From Choanephora cucurbitarum (lineage: Eukaryota; Mucoromycota; Mucoromycetes; Mucorales; Choanephoraceae), in assembly GCA_025331435.1 (NCBI GenBank), contig JAIWNI010000030.1, positions 1-64,000 on the forward strand: 64,000 nt of DNA, in the 5' to 3' direction. How positions within the stretch are numbered: position 1 is the stretch's first letter; each line of letters opens with the position of its first letter. Under the pieces are notes generated by a model. It made no database searches and was not told where the DNA came from. It was given only the letters and a program-made list of their open reading frames with translations. A program made the translations under genes and the position numbers. Shown here in pieces: positions 37,559 through 48,969 of this stretch.

Positions 37559-38057
37559 GATACTGTATAAAAGAAATGAAAAAGAGAAAAAAAAATAAAA
37601 GAGAGAGAGAAAAAAAAGGAGGCATTAAAACGCATAAAGATTTTAAAAATACGCAGTGAAACACATGATCAGCTCATACATTGACCTGATGATAGAACTC
37701 CTGCTGCGTACGTGTAGACTGTGTTTAAACCATGTAGGCTGTGATTGGTTGTAGGCGTTTATACATTAGGAAGGTAAATTGAAACTCAGTTGAGATGCAC
37801 TTTCAAGAAGGATGACTTGAGATAAAAAGAACCGAGCTCATATTGCAAAAGAGGATTAAAAACTACATAAAGACTATAAGAAAATAATAAAAAAAAGAGG
37901 TGAAAGATAAGCTTCATTAAAAGAGAGGAATAGGTAAATGGCATTTCAACTAGACTTCATTTAGCCTATCATATTACGAGAAAAGTTGTCATTTTTTTTT
38001 CTTCAAATAGATTGATCTAGATTAAATCTCTTTTCTTCATTTCTTTTTTTTTCATCT
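37559..38057. promoter_or_regulatory. Divergent promoter region, ATG8 / CBS-like
   Basis: 499 bp between opposed start codons with AG-rich stretches near 37575-37620 and a T-rich tract near 38035-38052. No defined binding site is claimed. Confidence 0.45.
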
Positions 38058-39807
38058 ATGCTTCCCCCTATTACAGACAGTGTTGCTGATGGAGTAGGTT
38101 CAACACCTATGATCCGTTTATTGCCTCAAAACAAAGGTAAAGAGATAAACAAGCAAAAAAAAAAGAAGAGTTCTAAACACGTAGTATCAGTCAATCTACT
38201 TGCCAAACTCGAATTTGCCAATCCAACAGGCAGCAGCAAAGACAGATTGGCTAAATATCTATTGGATGGTAAACAAAGACATCAAAAAGACAGCATCAGG
38301 CCATTCATGTATCATGATAGAGAACGAAAAGAGGTTTCCTGCCATCGGTGACAAGAAACGCACCTTAATCATCCCTACTTCAGGTAATTTGGGTATATCA
38401 TTAGCTACTTTGGCAGCCAAAAGAAACGATCGCATCATTGTCATCTTACCCGAACGCACCTCCAATGACCGTGTCTCGCTCTTGAAGGCCTTGGGTGTCG
38501 AGATCCTACGTTCACCCAATGAAGTTCAACCTGAAGCACCCGAAAGTGCTCATTCAGTAGCTACCAAACTGGCTGAACAACTACCTCATGCAATTGTGTT
38601 GGATGAAGTAAGGATGAGAGGGCATTGTGAGGCAAATGTTGATTTTTTTATTTTGGGTAGACACAGTTGCATGATTTGACAGCGTATCATGCATTAGCAG
38701 AAGAGATCCTTCAACAGACTAAAATGGCAGTAGATTATGTGTTTGTGGGTGTTGAGTCAGGTGCGGCCATCACGGGTATTGCTGGCTATTTGAAATCAAA
38801 GATACCTGAAGTGAAGGTAAAAAAAGCATTACATTCAGTTGTTGACCGTATACAAACTATCCCTTAGGTCATTGGTGTTGTGCCTACAGATTCAGTTGTC
38901 GGTAACACTACCATGGGTGCTCGTTCAGTAAGTCTATGTTAATTGACTAGATAATGTCTCTCTCTCTCTAAAGATGGTTTTGAATAAGGATTGGAAAATA
39001 GAGGATTTAGGCAACAGTTTTGTTCCTGCCTGTTTAGATGCTACTGTTGTAGATGATTGGATTCAGGTGTCTGATAAAGAAGCTTATTCGGTTGCACGTC
39101 GTCTGATTCGAGACCAAGGTATTTTGGGTGGTCCATCTTCAGGTGCAGTTGTGGCTGCAGCTATGCGTCATGCTGATACTATCGTCAGTCATACTACCCA
39201 TACACCTCAATCGGTTGTTGTCCTGAATGATGCAGCCAAGAACTATACAAGTACATTGTTGTCAGATGATTGGCTCTTTGGAAACAATCTGGCAGATGAT
39301 TTGATCACTAATGAACTAGACTATATCTCCCAGAGTAGATACAGAGCAGCCAGTGTAGAGGATCTTCAGTTGCCCTCAGCCATCACTGTCAAGCCTCATG
39401 TGACGATTGCCTATGCAGAGGATTTGATGTTTGAGCATGAGTATTCTCAACTGCCTGTCATTCGTGATCGTAAATTGTTGGGATATGTATCTATGTCTGG
39501 ACTACAGGAACACCTCAAGAAAGGCACTGCCAGTCCACAGGATCCTGTTGAAAAGGTGATGTTTTCCTTTAAAAAGGCAGGTGGTGCCTCTAAATACCAA
39601 GTGATTACGCCTGATACAAGTTTAGCTGATTTAGGTAATTTGTCTAGTATTTTTATTTAAAGATTTACTCATTTCTTTATTATTCTAGCCAAATTCTTTG
39701 AAAAGAACTCATTTGCAGTTGTGACTGATGCAGAAAGAAAGTGGTGTTTGGGTCTTGCTACTAAATATGACTTGATCAGTTTCTTACATCGACGTCAGTT
39801 CTTTTAA
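38058..39807 (+). CDS. Cystathionine beta-synthase-like protein (fold II PLP + Bateman module)
   Basis: Seven exons, 38058-38136, 38191-38268, 38321-38607, 38661-38816, 38868-38927, 38974-39634 and 39689-39807, give 479 residues. The PLP-binding lysine is in GSSKDR (Lys43), the substrate loop is PTSGNLGIS (about 71-79), and two CBS motifs (ITVKPHVTIAYAEDLM... and a final LATKYDLISFL) close the protein. There is no N-terminal heme-binding extension. Canonical CBS reads PTSGNTGIG and GTGGTITG; here they are PTSGNLGIS and VESGAAITG (179-187), so the loop that holds the PLP phosphate is replaced. It may be a diverged paralogue with another or no catalytic role. The tail is followed at once by AATAAA (39808-39813). 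Confidence 0.85.
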
Positions 39808-39840
39808 AATAAATATTTTTTTTTAACTTTTTAAACCAGA

Positions 39841-40513
39841 ATGGATAAAATACTATCCTTATTAAAAGTAAAGTCTACTTAGATACACACACTTTTTTTT
39901 TTTGACTAAATAAGGCCTTCATAGGATCAAGACATTAAAACACCACAAGAGAATCCACTTGCTCAAATCGATCTTTCCAAGATCAGTCAGGATGTGATTG
40001 AACAAGTGAGAGATGAGTACTTGGCCAAACAGAAGACTGAAGCCGTACGCAATGCCACTTCCATGACACCTGAAGTACTAGCTACCATCAGTCAGATGGT
40101 CAAAGAGACCCATCTCTTGACTCTACTAAAACAGTGTAAAGCAAGACAGGACAAGAAAGAGAGAGAACTGTATGCTCATCGAGTGGCCATTCAAGAAAGA
40201 TACAAGAAACAAAGAGACAGTATGATGGCCAAGTAAGATCATCTGAGGCATACGACAGACGAAACTCACATGACACTCTAGACAGTTGATTGGCATCAAA
40301 GTGAATGAGCGCGAATTACAGGCATTGGATGATGAGATGACTAAAGAGTTACATGCCATGGATCTGCAGATCATAAAAGAGATGGATGCTGAAGTGACAC
40401 ACCTTCAAAGGGAATTTGTCAGGCTTCAGGTGCCACTGTTTAAGGTATCTCAAGACCCAAGTGATGTCAAATTGCAGCAAAAAGTACTTTTTATCCTTCA
40501 AGATATGATTTAA
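39841..40513 (+). CDS. DGCR6-like coiled-coil protein
   Basis: Three exons, 39841-39867, 39925-40232 and 40282-40513, give 188 residues. The protein is helical and charged. The pattern of an early MTPEVLATISQMVKETHLLT stretch, a coiled coil (QLIGIKVNERELQALDDEMT), a MDLQIIKEMDAEV repeat and a final LQQKVLFILQDMI matches the DGCR6/gonadal family of animals, of unknown biochemical function. Exon 1 encodes just MDKILSLLK; it was chosen as the only ATG that joins in phase to the conserved part. Its start codon is only 33 nt after the stop of the CBS-like gene on the same strand, so the promoter must lie inside that gene or the two share a transcript. Confidence 0.75.
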
Positions 40514-43280
40514 TATCCTGTGTAACTAATATTAAATGAACTTGTCATACGCATGACGATAAAGAGGTGTTTCAAATATGGTTGGGGCTATTTTTTCACT
40601 GAGTGCGATGGCTCTCTAAAAGATCCAAAGTGCCTATGACTTGACTAAAATGAATAGTTTCAATATAACTCAATCTTAGTGAGTAGGGTAACATCTTATT
40701 AAAGATTTCCTCAGTGTATGCTACTTGATTATCATGGGTGAGAATATCAATCAATATTGCGATGAAGCCAAAGTTAGCTGATACTTCACACACCGAATAA
40801 ATCGCTCCTATTTGTGGTCAAACCCGTTGAGCCGATAAACACACAACTTTCCTATTAACTTCCTATCTATACCTTTTCTTTTTTGTAGTGGCATTTCTTA
40901 CCAATAACTATAACATCTTTAGCATATCCAACTATTTACCACCAGCTCTTCAACTAATCTCACATCTTAGATACGACCTCTCTGCCTCTAATCCAAAATA
41001 ACATCTAAATCTATCTATCATTTAAGATTGATTGTTGTGTCTCTTTCAGCCCAATGTTCTTACTTTGATATAGTTACTCTATCTTCTGACTGCTGTATCA
41101 CCTACTTGACTGACATGTCTTCATGCAATCTCGTTTGATATCCATTTACTGATGATGACTGTTATTTAACATACATCTAACCAACGCTTGTACTAGTGCT
41201 TTTTTGTACTGATACTGCTGTTGTGCAAGATACTATTGGAGATCAATTGGTACAGTCGATAAGTCACTTGACTTTGCAAGTCAATATGTTGCTTTGCAGA
41301 AGGTTTGAAACGTCTATTCTCAGTATCCAACACACCTGCCATTGTTATGCTGATGCTGCACTTTGGTAACTCATTTCAAGAACAACTCATTGGTAAAGAC
41401 GCGTGAAAGATCAACAGTGGCTTTATATCAATCAAGCTCTCATCTTTATTTTTTCGTGTATAGCCTATTGTTATCTTTCTCGGTTGCTACTAACTCTTCT
41501 GATGACTGATTCTACTACTGCATGCAAGGTAATATGCTTTCAGGAAAAAAAAAAAAAAGAAATCAAAATTGTGGCTCCTCCATCCAATTATTTCAAATGC
41601 AGCACTGAATATGACAGAAATGGCTCTCAAGGGTCAACTAAATGGTGCATTTGAAATCTAAGCAATGCTAGGTAAACTCAAGGTATTTTTGAATGACCAA
41701 ATAGATCACTAGACACAAAATACAGATAAAGAAGTGCCCATATATAGTATAAAATAGGATCTACATTTCTAGATAATGAATTTGACCCTATTCATTCAAT
41801 TAAGCATTACCTATCATTTCAATGACGCCATATGAAATTATGTTCTTCTAAGAAACATACTCACCTAAAGATGCCTCCCAAAGCCATTTGTAAAAGCAAG
41901 GATGGCTCATTTAAAATTAAACTGTGATTGGCCATTTGATTCTGCTCTCCAGTGATGCAAATTCTCTCACAAGTGTTCACTATAAAGTTCTACTGTAAAC
42001 AAATAAGCTTATTGATCTGTTTATGCATTAGCCTAAATAACTCTATTGCATCACAGTATAACACATTGGTTCTCAGAAATTCTTATCGAATGACACTTTT
42101 TATTTTCGGAATGCTCTACATCCGTTACTTCGATTGACAGCTTGATAGTGTAGCATTTTTATTTGTATCAAATAGGTTTAATTGAACTTTATTTAACAGG
42201 CCTTTGATATAGCTTATTCTTGTTTGTTGTTGTGTGACAAATAATGTATGATTTTAAACAATAATGCAGCTTTAAAGTGATCAAAAATCTAGACTAACAT
42301 TGGTTATCCCAGCCTAATGATTGTGTTACCCCCATCAGCATGAACAAATAAAAAGGAGAAAGGAGGTTTAGAAGGTAAAGAACCTTATTTGTATCACTTT
42401 GGTTCTTATTGAGGCTTGTTTATTGTAGAGACAATAAAGTATATGGCGGAGATTAGAGTAGAAAGGGATGGAACATTGCTTTCATCCGTTTGGGCCCTTG
42501 ATCTAAAATTCACACACAGTTTTTTATATGAAAGACTTTACGAGAGGGGTTTAAAGTGGGAATAGAGAAGGGGAATACGATGGCTATATTCTAATGTGAC
42601 GTCATGTTGGCGTGTCCTTTTTTTTGTATTTAATATTTAGATTTCTTTTCTCTTTTTCTCTAACATAGTGAACAAGTAAAGTGTGTGATGATAATCGAAA
42701 TAAAAGCAAAAAAAAAAAATAAACACACAATTTACAGCCAAGATAAAATCGGATAATGAGCAAGGCTCTTACCGAAACTTTAATCGGTCACAAAAAAAAA
42801 AAAAAGAAGATCGCTCTTTTTATTTTTAAAACACGGTAGTCAAAAAAAAAAAAAAGTTATTCGCACACCAGCAAAACTTCCCATTCACTCTTTCTTTCTT
42901 TCTTTCTCTCATCTTTCCACTCCATCCCTTCATCTCTCTCTCTCAACTTTTTTTCTTTTTGTACAAAGTCACTCTATCACTTTTATTTGAGAGTTTTTTT
43001 TTCTTTTTATATATATATATATAGTTGAAAAGAAAAAAAAATAACATACCATATAGCATCTGTAAACACAACACACACACACACTTTTTCTATCCCTCCC
43101 TTTTAGAGAGAATCATGAAATCAAAGTGAGTAAAATAATAATAATAATAACAAAGAGAGAGGGGGGGTATCCATAACAACAAAATGTTATCAATGATTCG
43201 CTCATACTCTGCATTGTCCAACGATACACAATTTTGACACTCTTTTTTATTTTAGCACTACTAAAAATCATATCAAAAAG
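40514..43280. other. Gene-poor stretch of 2.8 kb
   Basis: The largest interval without a recognised gene. A minus-strand frame at 40817-40596 (74 codons, no ATG at its head) has protein-like composition and could be a relic or a lone exon. From about 42690 on there are many homopolymer A tracts, a TA run at 43008-43022, an AC run near 43073-43084 and an AAT run at 43135-43150; this is probably the promoter and leader of the PHD gene. The middle (41000-42600) shows no coding frame that I recognise. Confidence 0.45.
43008..43022. repeat. TA microsatellite
   Basis: Perfect TA dinucleotide run in the presumed promoter of the PHD gene, followed by A-rich and AC-rich tracts. Confidence 0.7.
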
Positions 43281-44669
43281 ATGTCAAAACACAACAATAC
43301 AAAGCCATGCAATCGATTTAAATCAGATACAGTGACCATCAGTCTGCCCCATCGATCTGTTCGTCATGAAGAAAGACCAGTGTCCCAGATCAGTTTGATG
43401 GCCAGACAACTGAAAGAACGTCTATCGATGGCAAGTCAACGTTTGCTTCCAACAGAAGATGTAAAGCAGCCGTTGTCCAGTTCTGATTGGCCAGCCAGGA
43501 AACCATTGCGCCATCTTCAACTGTTGAAGCAATACCTGACCTTTGTGTCTGAAGAAGAAACAGCCGATATCGTCTTGAAAGATCGATCCATTCAATTCGA
43601 ACTATCGAATCAGACAAACTCAATTGAACCCTTGACACAGAAACAACAATCTGCTCGTTTAGGTGCTACCTTGATTGAGACATTAGTACATGATCCTACA
43701 GGCTTTGAAATGCATCATGGCAGGCAACATGATGGTAAGAAAGTGTGTCTATGTCTGACTTTAAATAACCTATTCAATTTTAGAAGGTCGTCATCGCCTT
43801 GATCGTCGTCGTCCTGGTAGACCACCCAAGACAAAGATGGAAGAGGTTGAACATCGTGTGAAGCGTAAATCAATCTCACAACCACGCCCACCACAACTAA
43901 AGAAGAAGAAGGAACTCATTCGATGTATCTGTGACTCTTCTTCTGAAGAGATTGGATCCATGGTACAGTGTGATGATTGTTCTCGTTGGTTACACCTGGA
44001 ATGTCTTGAACTGAATGATGATGCTCTTGAAGAAACCTTCCGTTGTCCTTCTTGCTTCCTCTCACTCGGTTCTTTCCCTAATGATTCAAAACTACTGAGT
44101 TCCATTACCTGGCGTTATGCTGCTCAATGGAAAAGTCAAAGGTTGGCTGATAGTGTGAGTGATGATGAAGATGATGAGGATGATGAGATGCATGCTATCT
44201 CTACACCACCACCTCTTCATGATGATGATGATGGTTATTCTACTGATTTACCTGGACCTGAGACACCTGTTGATTGGCCTGATGAATCAAGATTCAGTCA
44301 AGAGAGTGAGGTCACTACACCCAGTGAACAACTAGAGCCTTTCTTTAAAGAAAGTATGGAGATGACATTGGATCCTGGTAGTCTGGAAATCTTATCTCGT
44401 CTTGCCTATCTTCAATCACTTGATTCTGTCAAGAAAGAACTCTTTTCTCCTCATGCAGCTGATGTCTTTCTGTGTGAAAACTTGTAAGTGAATTAACATT
44501 GTATGTCCATCATCCACTTATATATATCTCTAGTACCAATGACAACATTCATCTTTTAACTCATCAAGTACCTCGATTTGCTCCCAATACACCACCTTCT
44601 TCTATCTGTTCTCAAGATCTTTCTGAATTTTCATTTGATTCAGGCCCTTTTTGGGAATCCCTTTTATAA
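43281..44669 (+). CDS. PHD finger protein with AT-hook
   Basis: Three exons, 43281-43734, 43784-44483 and 44534-44669, give 429 residues. An AT-hook-like RRRPGRPPK lies near residues 159-167 and a PHD finger (CICDSSSEEIGSMVQCDDCS, then WLHLECLELN and RCPSC) near 198-245. The C-terminal half is acidic (DDEDDEDDEM) and Ser/Pro-rich. PHD fingers of this type read histone H3 lysine state. It resembles the PHD subunits of fungal histone deacetylase or methyltransferase complexes such as Cti6 or Set3-type readers only through the finger, so the complex is unknown. Start is the first ATG of the open frame. Confidence 0.82.
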
Positions 44670-45188
44670 ATTTCATTCCCCCTCTCTTTTGTATATAACT
44701 GAAAAAAAAAAGCTGTAAAAAAAAAGAAAATACATATAAGAAAAAGATTTTTACCCTTCTCTTTAAACATTATACACTCAAAAAAAAAATATTCATTGTA
44801 TCATACTTTTATCTATATCTTTTGTTTTTTTTAAAAAAAAAAATACAGCCTGTGTTTGTATCTCAATAAAAAAAAAAAATAACAAACAAACAAAAAAGAC
44901 ATCTCCCTAAAACCGTACAACCCTTTTTTTTTTCTCATAAGAAATGATACATCCTACAAAAGAAAGAAAGAAAGAAAACTCTAAAGGCAATAAGCTATCT
45001 TATCCATAATCAGTCTATATGGATAAAGAAATCGGAGTTTAAATGAGTTGTCTAGTTTTAAGGAGCAAGGAATGATCTTGTTTGTTTGTTATTTCATACT
45101 AAACTACTTTATAAACCATGTCTTTCTGTTTCTTTTATTTCTTTTTTCTCTCTTAAAAGCAATCAGAGGCGAATATTATCTCACTTAG
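44670..45188. other. Intergenic, homopolymer-rich
   Basis: Holds the 3' end of the PHD gene and the promoter of the ankyrin gene. It has several A and T tracts of about 9-13 bases (for example near 44700, 44780, 44830, 44868 and 44923). No gene is seen. Confidence 0.5.
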
Positions 45189-45959
45189 ATGGCACAGGAA
45201 ACTGTTCCTCATAAAGGGTGTAATTCAGCTACCTGTTGCTCACCAGCCAGATTATGGCGAACACTCCAGACAATCATCAAAAGTGATGATCGAAAGGAAC
45301 TCGTAAGATTCTTCAAAGACGATCGACAGGCACACATCATTCGTGTTGCCCTCACCTCAAGACTCTCCAATGATGCTGCCCTCTATCCTCCTTCTCAACA
45401 ACACAAGGTCATTCGACTGACCTCAAGAGAATCCATGCTCTATCTAGGCAAATCCTATACAGATCTCAATTCACTTCAATTCGCTCTCTTGGTCAGTTCA
45501 GAAAGGATGGTCATCACTCTACTGAAACAACTCAGGTTGTATGCCTCACCCTCTCAACTGAAACAGTATGTCAATCATATCTGGGGTCAAGGCAATTCAT
45601 CCCTTCATCTGGCTGCCTTTTTGAAGCGTCCTCAGGTAGTGAAACTCTTGTTGGCATTCGGTTGTTCAGTTCAGGCCAACAAACTGAATAAGTTGCCTGT
45701 GGAATGTTGTTTAAGTGATCCTGCCCTTTTGGCCTCATTTGTGGTAGAGACACCAGAGCCAACAAGACAGGAAACACCACCTACTCAAACCATCTCACCA
45801 CCTCCCACTCTTCTTCTTACTTTGGTTGATACCATGTGGGCTATCTATTGTCTCTCTCTCACCAAATCTATCATCAGATCAGACAAGATTGTACAACCCA
45901 ATCAATGCATCCCACCCATTCAACTTAAGAAACCACCCGACATCCTTATCACTGTCTAA
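45189..45959 (+). CDS. Ankyrin-repeat protein
   Basis: A single open exon encodes 256 residues. One clear ankyrin repeat, GNSSLHLAAFLKRPQVVKLL followed by LAFGCSVQANKLNKLP, lies near residues 137-172, and a weaker one before it (LNSLQFALLVSSERMVITLL, about 93-112). The N-terminal part predicts helices and the last 60 residues are Pro/Thr-rich and then hydrophobic. Function is unknown; such repeats bind partner proteins. The tail after about residue 196 has weak coding character, so the true 3' end may be spliced differently. Confidence 0.7.
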   Translation: MAQETVPHKGCNSATCCSPARLWRTLQTIIKSDDRKELVRFFKDDRQAHIIRVALTSRLSNDAALYPPSQQHKVIRLTSRESMLYLGKSYTDLNSLQFALLVSSERMVITLLKQLRLYASPSQLKQYVNHIWGQGNSSLHLAAFLKRPQVVKLLLAFGCSVQANKLNKLPVECCLSDPALLASFVVETPEPTRQETPPTQTISPPPTLLLTLVDTMWAIYCLSLTKSIIRSDKIVQPNQCIPPIQLKKPPDILITV

Positions 45960-46299
45960 TCCAATCCATCTACTCCTTTCCTTTATCCCCCTTTACTTTC
46001 CTTCTTCTTTCTTGTGATTTCTTATAAGTAAGAATCATATGTTTCTCAATCTTATATATATATATGTGTACACTTCTCTTAGCTCTGTTATTATTTCTAT
46101 ATATCTATCTCTCTCTGTGTGTGATTATATATTCCCCCCATATTTCCATTTTAGGATGCTCCTCCACAAAATCAACTTTTTGTAGACAAATTACATTGAA
46201 TACTGGAACTGTAAATTATGATTTTTCTCTTTTTTTAAATATATCCCCCCCCCCCTATTTTGTTCGTCTAAACAAATAAATTTTTACATATCTATTGTT
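45960..46299. other. Convergent intergenic region with C11 tract
   Basis: Lies between the stops of the ankyrin gene (plus) and the next minus-strand gene. Contains a TA run near 46056-46067 and a run of eleven C at 46245-46255, unusual in this AT-rich sequence. Contains the 3' untranslated ends of both genes. Confidence 0.5.
46245..46255. repeat. C11 homopolymer
   Basis: Eleven C in a row between two convergent 3' ends; rare in this AT-rich DNA. It would be a G run in the transcript of the minus-strand gene if that transcript extends so far. Confidence 0.7.
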
Positions 46300-46992
46300 T
46301 TAAAGAAAGAAATGTGTATGTATTCTACTGTATTCATGCACTTGCATTTCATACAACTTAAAACTGTTTAATTCCTCTTTAATCTGTTGTGCAAGTAAAG
46401 GTGTCAATCTTGAACAGACAGCATCTGGATCGGATTGACGATCATAGTCTGATTTAGAATAGGTTTCATTGACCACAATCGATTTAGCAAACCGAACTAG
46501 CTTAGGCTGACTGATGTCTGGCTCATGACTGGTCTGGCGTAGAGGTGAGAGATAATAAGAAGAAAACGATCTTGTCATCCTTGAAAAGCTGTATTTCTTC
46601 TTGTTCATAGACGAATGAGAGACAGAACGAGGTAGTTGACATTCGCTTGATCTGAATTTAGCCTTTAGTTTATCAGTAAACGATGGAGGCTTTGAATCAC
46701 AGTCAGTTGGGTATGTACTGTTCATGGTAATCCCTCTTAACTTCTGAAAGACAGTTTTCAATCGAGATTGTCTATTCACACATTCCAATCCATAAGGTTC
46801 TTCTTCTTCATCTTCTGTATCTGTTGTCTTGTCAGATTGATAGAGTGAAGGTTCTTTAGATGAATCCTCTCTCTGGTCTAGATAGGAAGCACCCGTATAA
46901 ATGAAATGCTGTCAACGCTTAGAAAATAGAATTCCAACTTTGACTAAGCCCTTTTATCTTACCTGTTCTACATAGTCTAATGAAGTGGTCAT
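46300..46992 (-). CDS. Conserved-looking fungal protein with VRF motif
   Basis: Two exons, 46992-46963 and 46908-46300, give 212 residues. The first half is Ser/Lys-rich and probably disordered (KKKYSFSRMTRSFSSYYLS). The C-terminal block KLVRFAKSIVVNETYSKSDY followed by DRQSDPDAVCSRLTPLLAQQ and IKEELNSFKLYEMQVHEYSR looks ordered and conserved. KLVRFA resembles an RVxF protein-phosphatase-1 docking motif, and the SKSDYDR part is typical of a family of uncharacterised fungal regulators. A role as a phosphatase-1 adaptor is only a guess from that short motif. The first exon is ten codons, MTTSLDYVEQ, joined in phase. Confidence 0.7.
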
Positions 46993-47123
46993 TGTTAAAG
47001 AAAGAAAGAAGAAAAGGATTTATTATCTAGGAGCCATGTTTATATATATAAACGGAGTGAAAGGGAGACCCTACTCATCATCACTTTTCCCTCTCTTTAG
47101 GGAGTGGTTCATTGTGTCTAATT

Positions 47124-47805
47124 TTAGGGCCATTCACAACTATCGACAACAGCAGCAGCAATGGCTTCTAAACCATCTCTATCTTCTTCAGTAAAACCTT
47201 CTATTTTCTCACAATCAATATCAAGTACACCAAGTACACGCTAATTCTTTGTTAGTTTCATTCAGGTGCATTCATTCAACTGTACTTACACCATCTTTGA
47301 TCATGGGGATAACAACCTCAGAATTAGAAGCTGAGTCACACGCAATATGACCAGGAAATTCATGCACATCACGCACCAGTTGTGATTGCTTTGTTTCAGC
47401 AGCAGTACCACATACACCTTTACCAAAGGGAATCAATGTACATGCAACCTAATTAGGACATTCAGCCTTATGTTCTCATTATCTAATACTCTCTATTGAC
47501 CTTTCCTTGAAAAGGACCCAAAATCAATTGCTTTTCATTTTTAGGGTGTGTGATATAGAAACCACACCAGTTGATGGGTTTTTGTTGGAAATGGTCTAAA
47601 GAGATCAGACCATGGTAGATGACAGTAGAGACATTCGACAGGTTGGTAACCTTTGTTTCAATGAGTTTACTATTCTAATGAGACATGTCATGTCCCTTAC
47701 CCAGAATGTCTGGTCTTCACAAATACACTTGACTTGTTCTAATAACTCAGCATAAAACTCCTTTCTGGAAAGTTGAGGGTTTGTGTTGGTGACAATGTCC
47801 TTCAT
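47124..47805 (-). CDS. Free methionine-(R)-sulfoxide reductase (GAF domain)
   Basis: Four exons, 47805-47701, 47650-47501, 47448-47290 and 47240-47124, give 176 residues, the family's usual size. The enzyme reduces free L-methionine-(R)-sulfoxide with thioredoxin. The GAF fold signature is complete: WCGFYI, PFGKGVCGTAAETKQSQLVR, DVHEFPGHIACDSASNSEVV and GVLDIDC. Cysteines in GVCGTAA and HIACD are the redox-active pair. Exon 2 could instead begin at 47674 (acceptor CATTAG), adding eight residues in frame; the 47650 start gives the conserved WVTNLSN. The ATG at 47805 is the first of the frame. Donor GTCAAT of intron 2 is weak but the phase and conservation fit. Confidence 0.9.
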
Positions 47806-48587
47806 TGTTGTCAAGAAAAAAAAAAAGGAGGGGAGAAAAGACCAGGCTTATAAAGTAAACTCAAATGGATTTGTCATCCATTTATTTTTTTGTATCTCAG
47901 TTTCTATAGGTAAAAGGGTTTTGGAAGTTACATTTTTTATCCTTACTTTTAAACAGGTTGTTAAATGGCTACTCTCTATTGGAGTGCTTGTTATAACAAC
48001 TGAAACTTTGATTGTTCCTCCTTAGGTAATAAACTCCTCATGTCGGTCTCTTAAGTCAAGACCCTTAACAAGATCACCTTATCTTTCTTTTTTTTTGTAG
48101 ATGCATAAAATGACATACAAAACAGAAAAATTCTGATCTTAGACAAGTGGCATTGTTGTCGGCTTTGCTTTCTACTTATCCCATTGGAGTCGCACAGACT
48201 ATAAGGAGTGTTATTGTGGGGAAATTGGTTTGTTCATAGTGTGTTTGTATTTAGGAGAGTGGTTTGATTGAATGATGCTTAATTGAACCCTCATTTTAGA
48301 CTTTAATTAGTCTATCAAATTGCCAATAGAGACCCTTCCTCCCTTTTTTTTTATATCAACATCCCCTCTCATTAAAAAAGAGCAAAGGTTTGATTTCGTC
48401 ACTAAGCCTCTTTCTTGAATTGACAACAACATCTCGATATATATAAAACTTATATTCCATTCAAACCATAGATACTATTTTTTTTTTGGGTAAAACACAC
48501 CTCGAACCTTTTCTTTTATTGAATCAATAAAGGAAAAAGTAACAACAATGACATTTTAAGAGAAAATAGGAATTCTCTCTCTTAAAT
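47806..48587. other. Intergenic, no gene seen
   Basis: Holds the promoter of the sulfoxide reductase gene and the 3' end of the RPS21 gene (both on the minus strand). T-rich tracts occur near 48088-48098, 48343-48352 and 48479-48488. No RNA gene or repeat recognised. Confidence 0.5.
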
Positions 48588-48969
48588 TTATTGTTGGTAA
48601 GAGAAGACGTTCTTCAAGTCTATTTAAAATAAAAAAAAAATGAATTGGTTTGGCTCTATATGCATATTCTAGATACTTACAGCCATCTTGTTGAGAGAGA
48701 CGGTTGAGGGCATCGTCAGATTCAGCTTCCTTACGGAGGAAACCACAGAAAGCATAGGTGGAGAAAGTGTTTTGGGCACGACCTTCAGCGTCAACGTCAG
48801 CAATGTTGATTTGAACAGAGGCGTGGTCCTTGGCAGTGATGAGACGGTTGGTGGCAGAGCTAATAAAGAGGTTACATTCGTAAACGTCGCGTTATCCAGG
48901 TCGAATAAGACATATTTACCACTTGCGAGGAATGTAAAGATCGATGACTTGGCCTTCAGAGTTCTCCAT
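48588..48969 (-). CDS. RPS21: 40S ribosomal protein S21 (eS21)
   Basis: Three exons, 48969-48920, 48859-48681 and 48619-48588, give 86 residues. It reads [20 protein letters not shown], then [20 protein letters not shown] and a tail ending [12 protein letters not shown], the eS21 pattern. The protein sits at the foot of the small subunit and acts in 20S pre-rRNA maturation. Codon use is strongly biased to C-ending codons (CTC, GTC, GCC) unlike most neighbours, as expected for a highly expressed gene. The last exon encodes only the final ten residues. Confidence 0.96.

Noticed and set aside
38269..38320. Apparent frameshift in the CBS-like gene near GATGGTAAAC
   Set aside because: A 52-nt intron (GTAAAC to GATAG) restores the frame and gives continuous conserved sequence, so no frameshift is needed.
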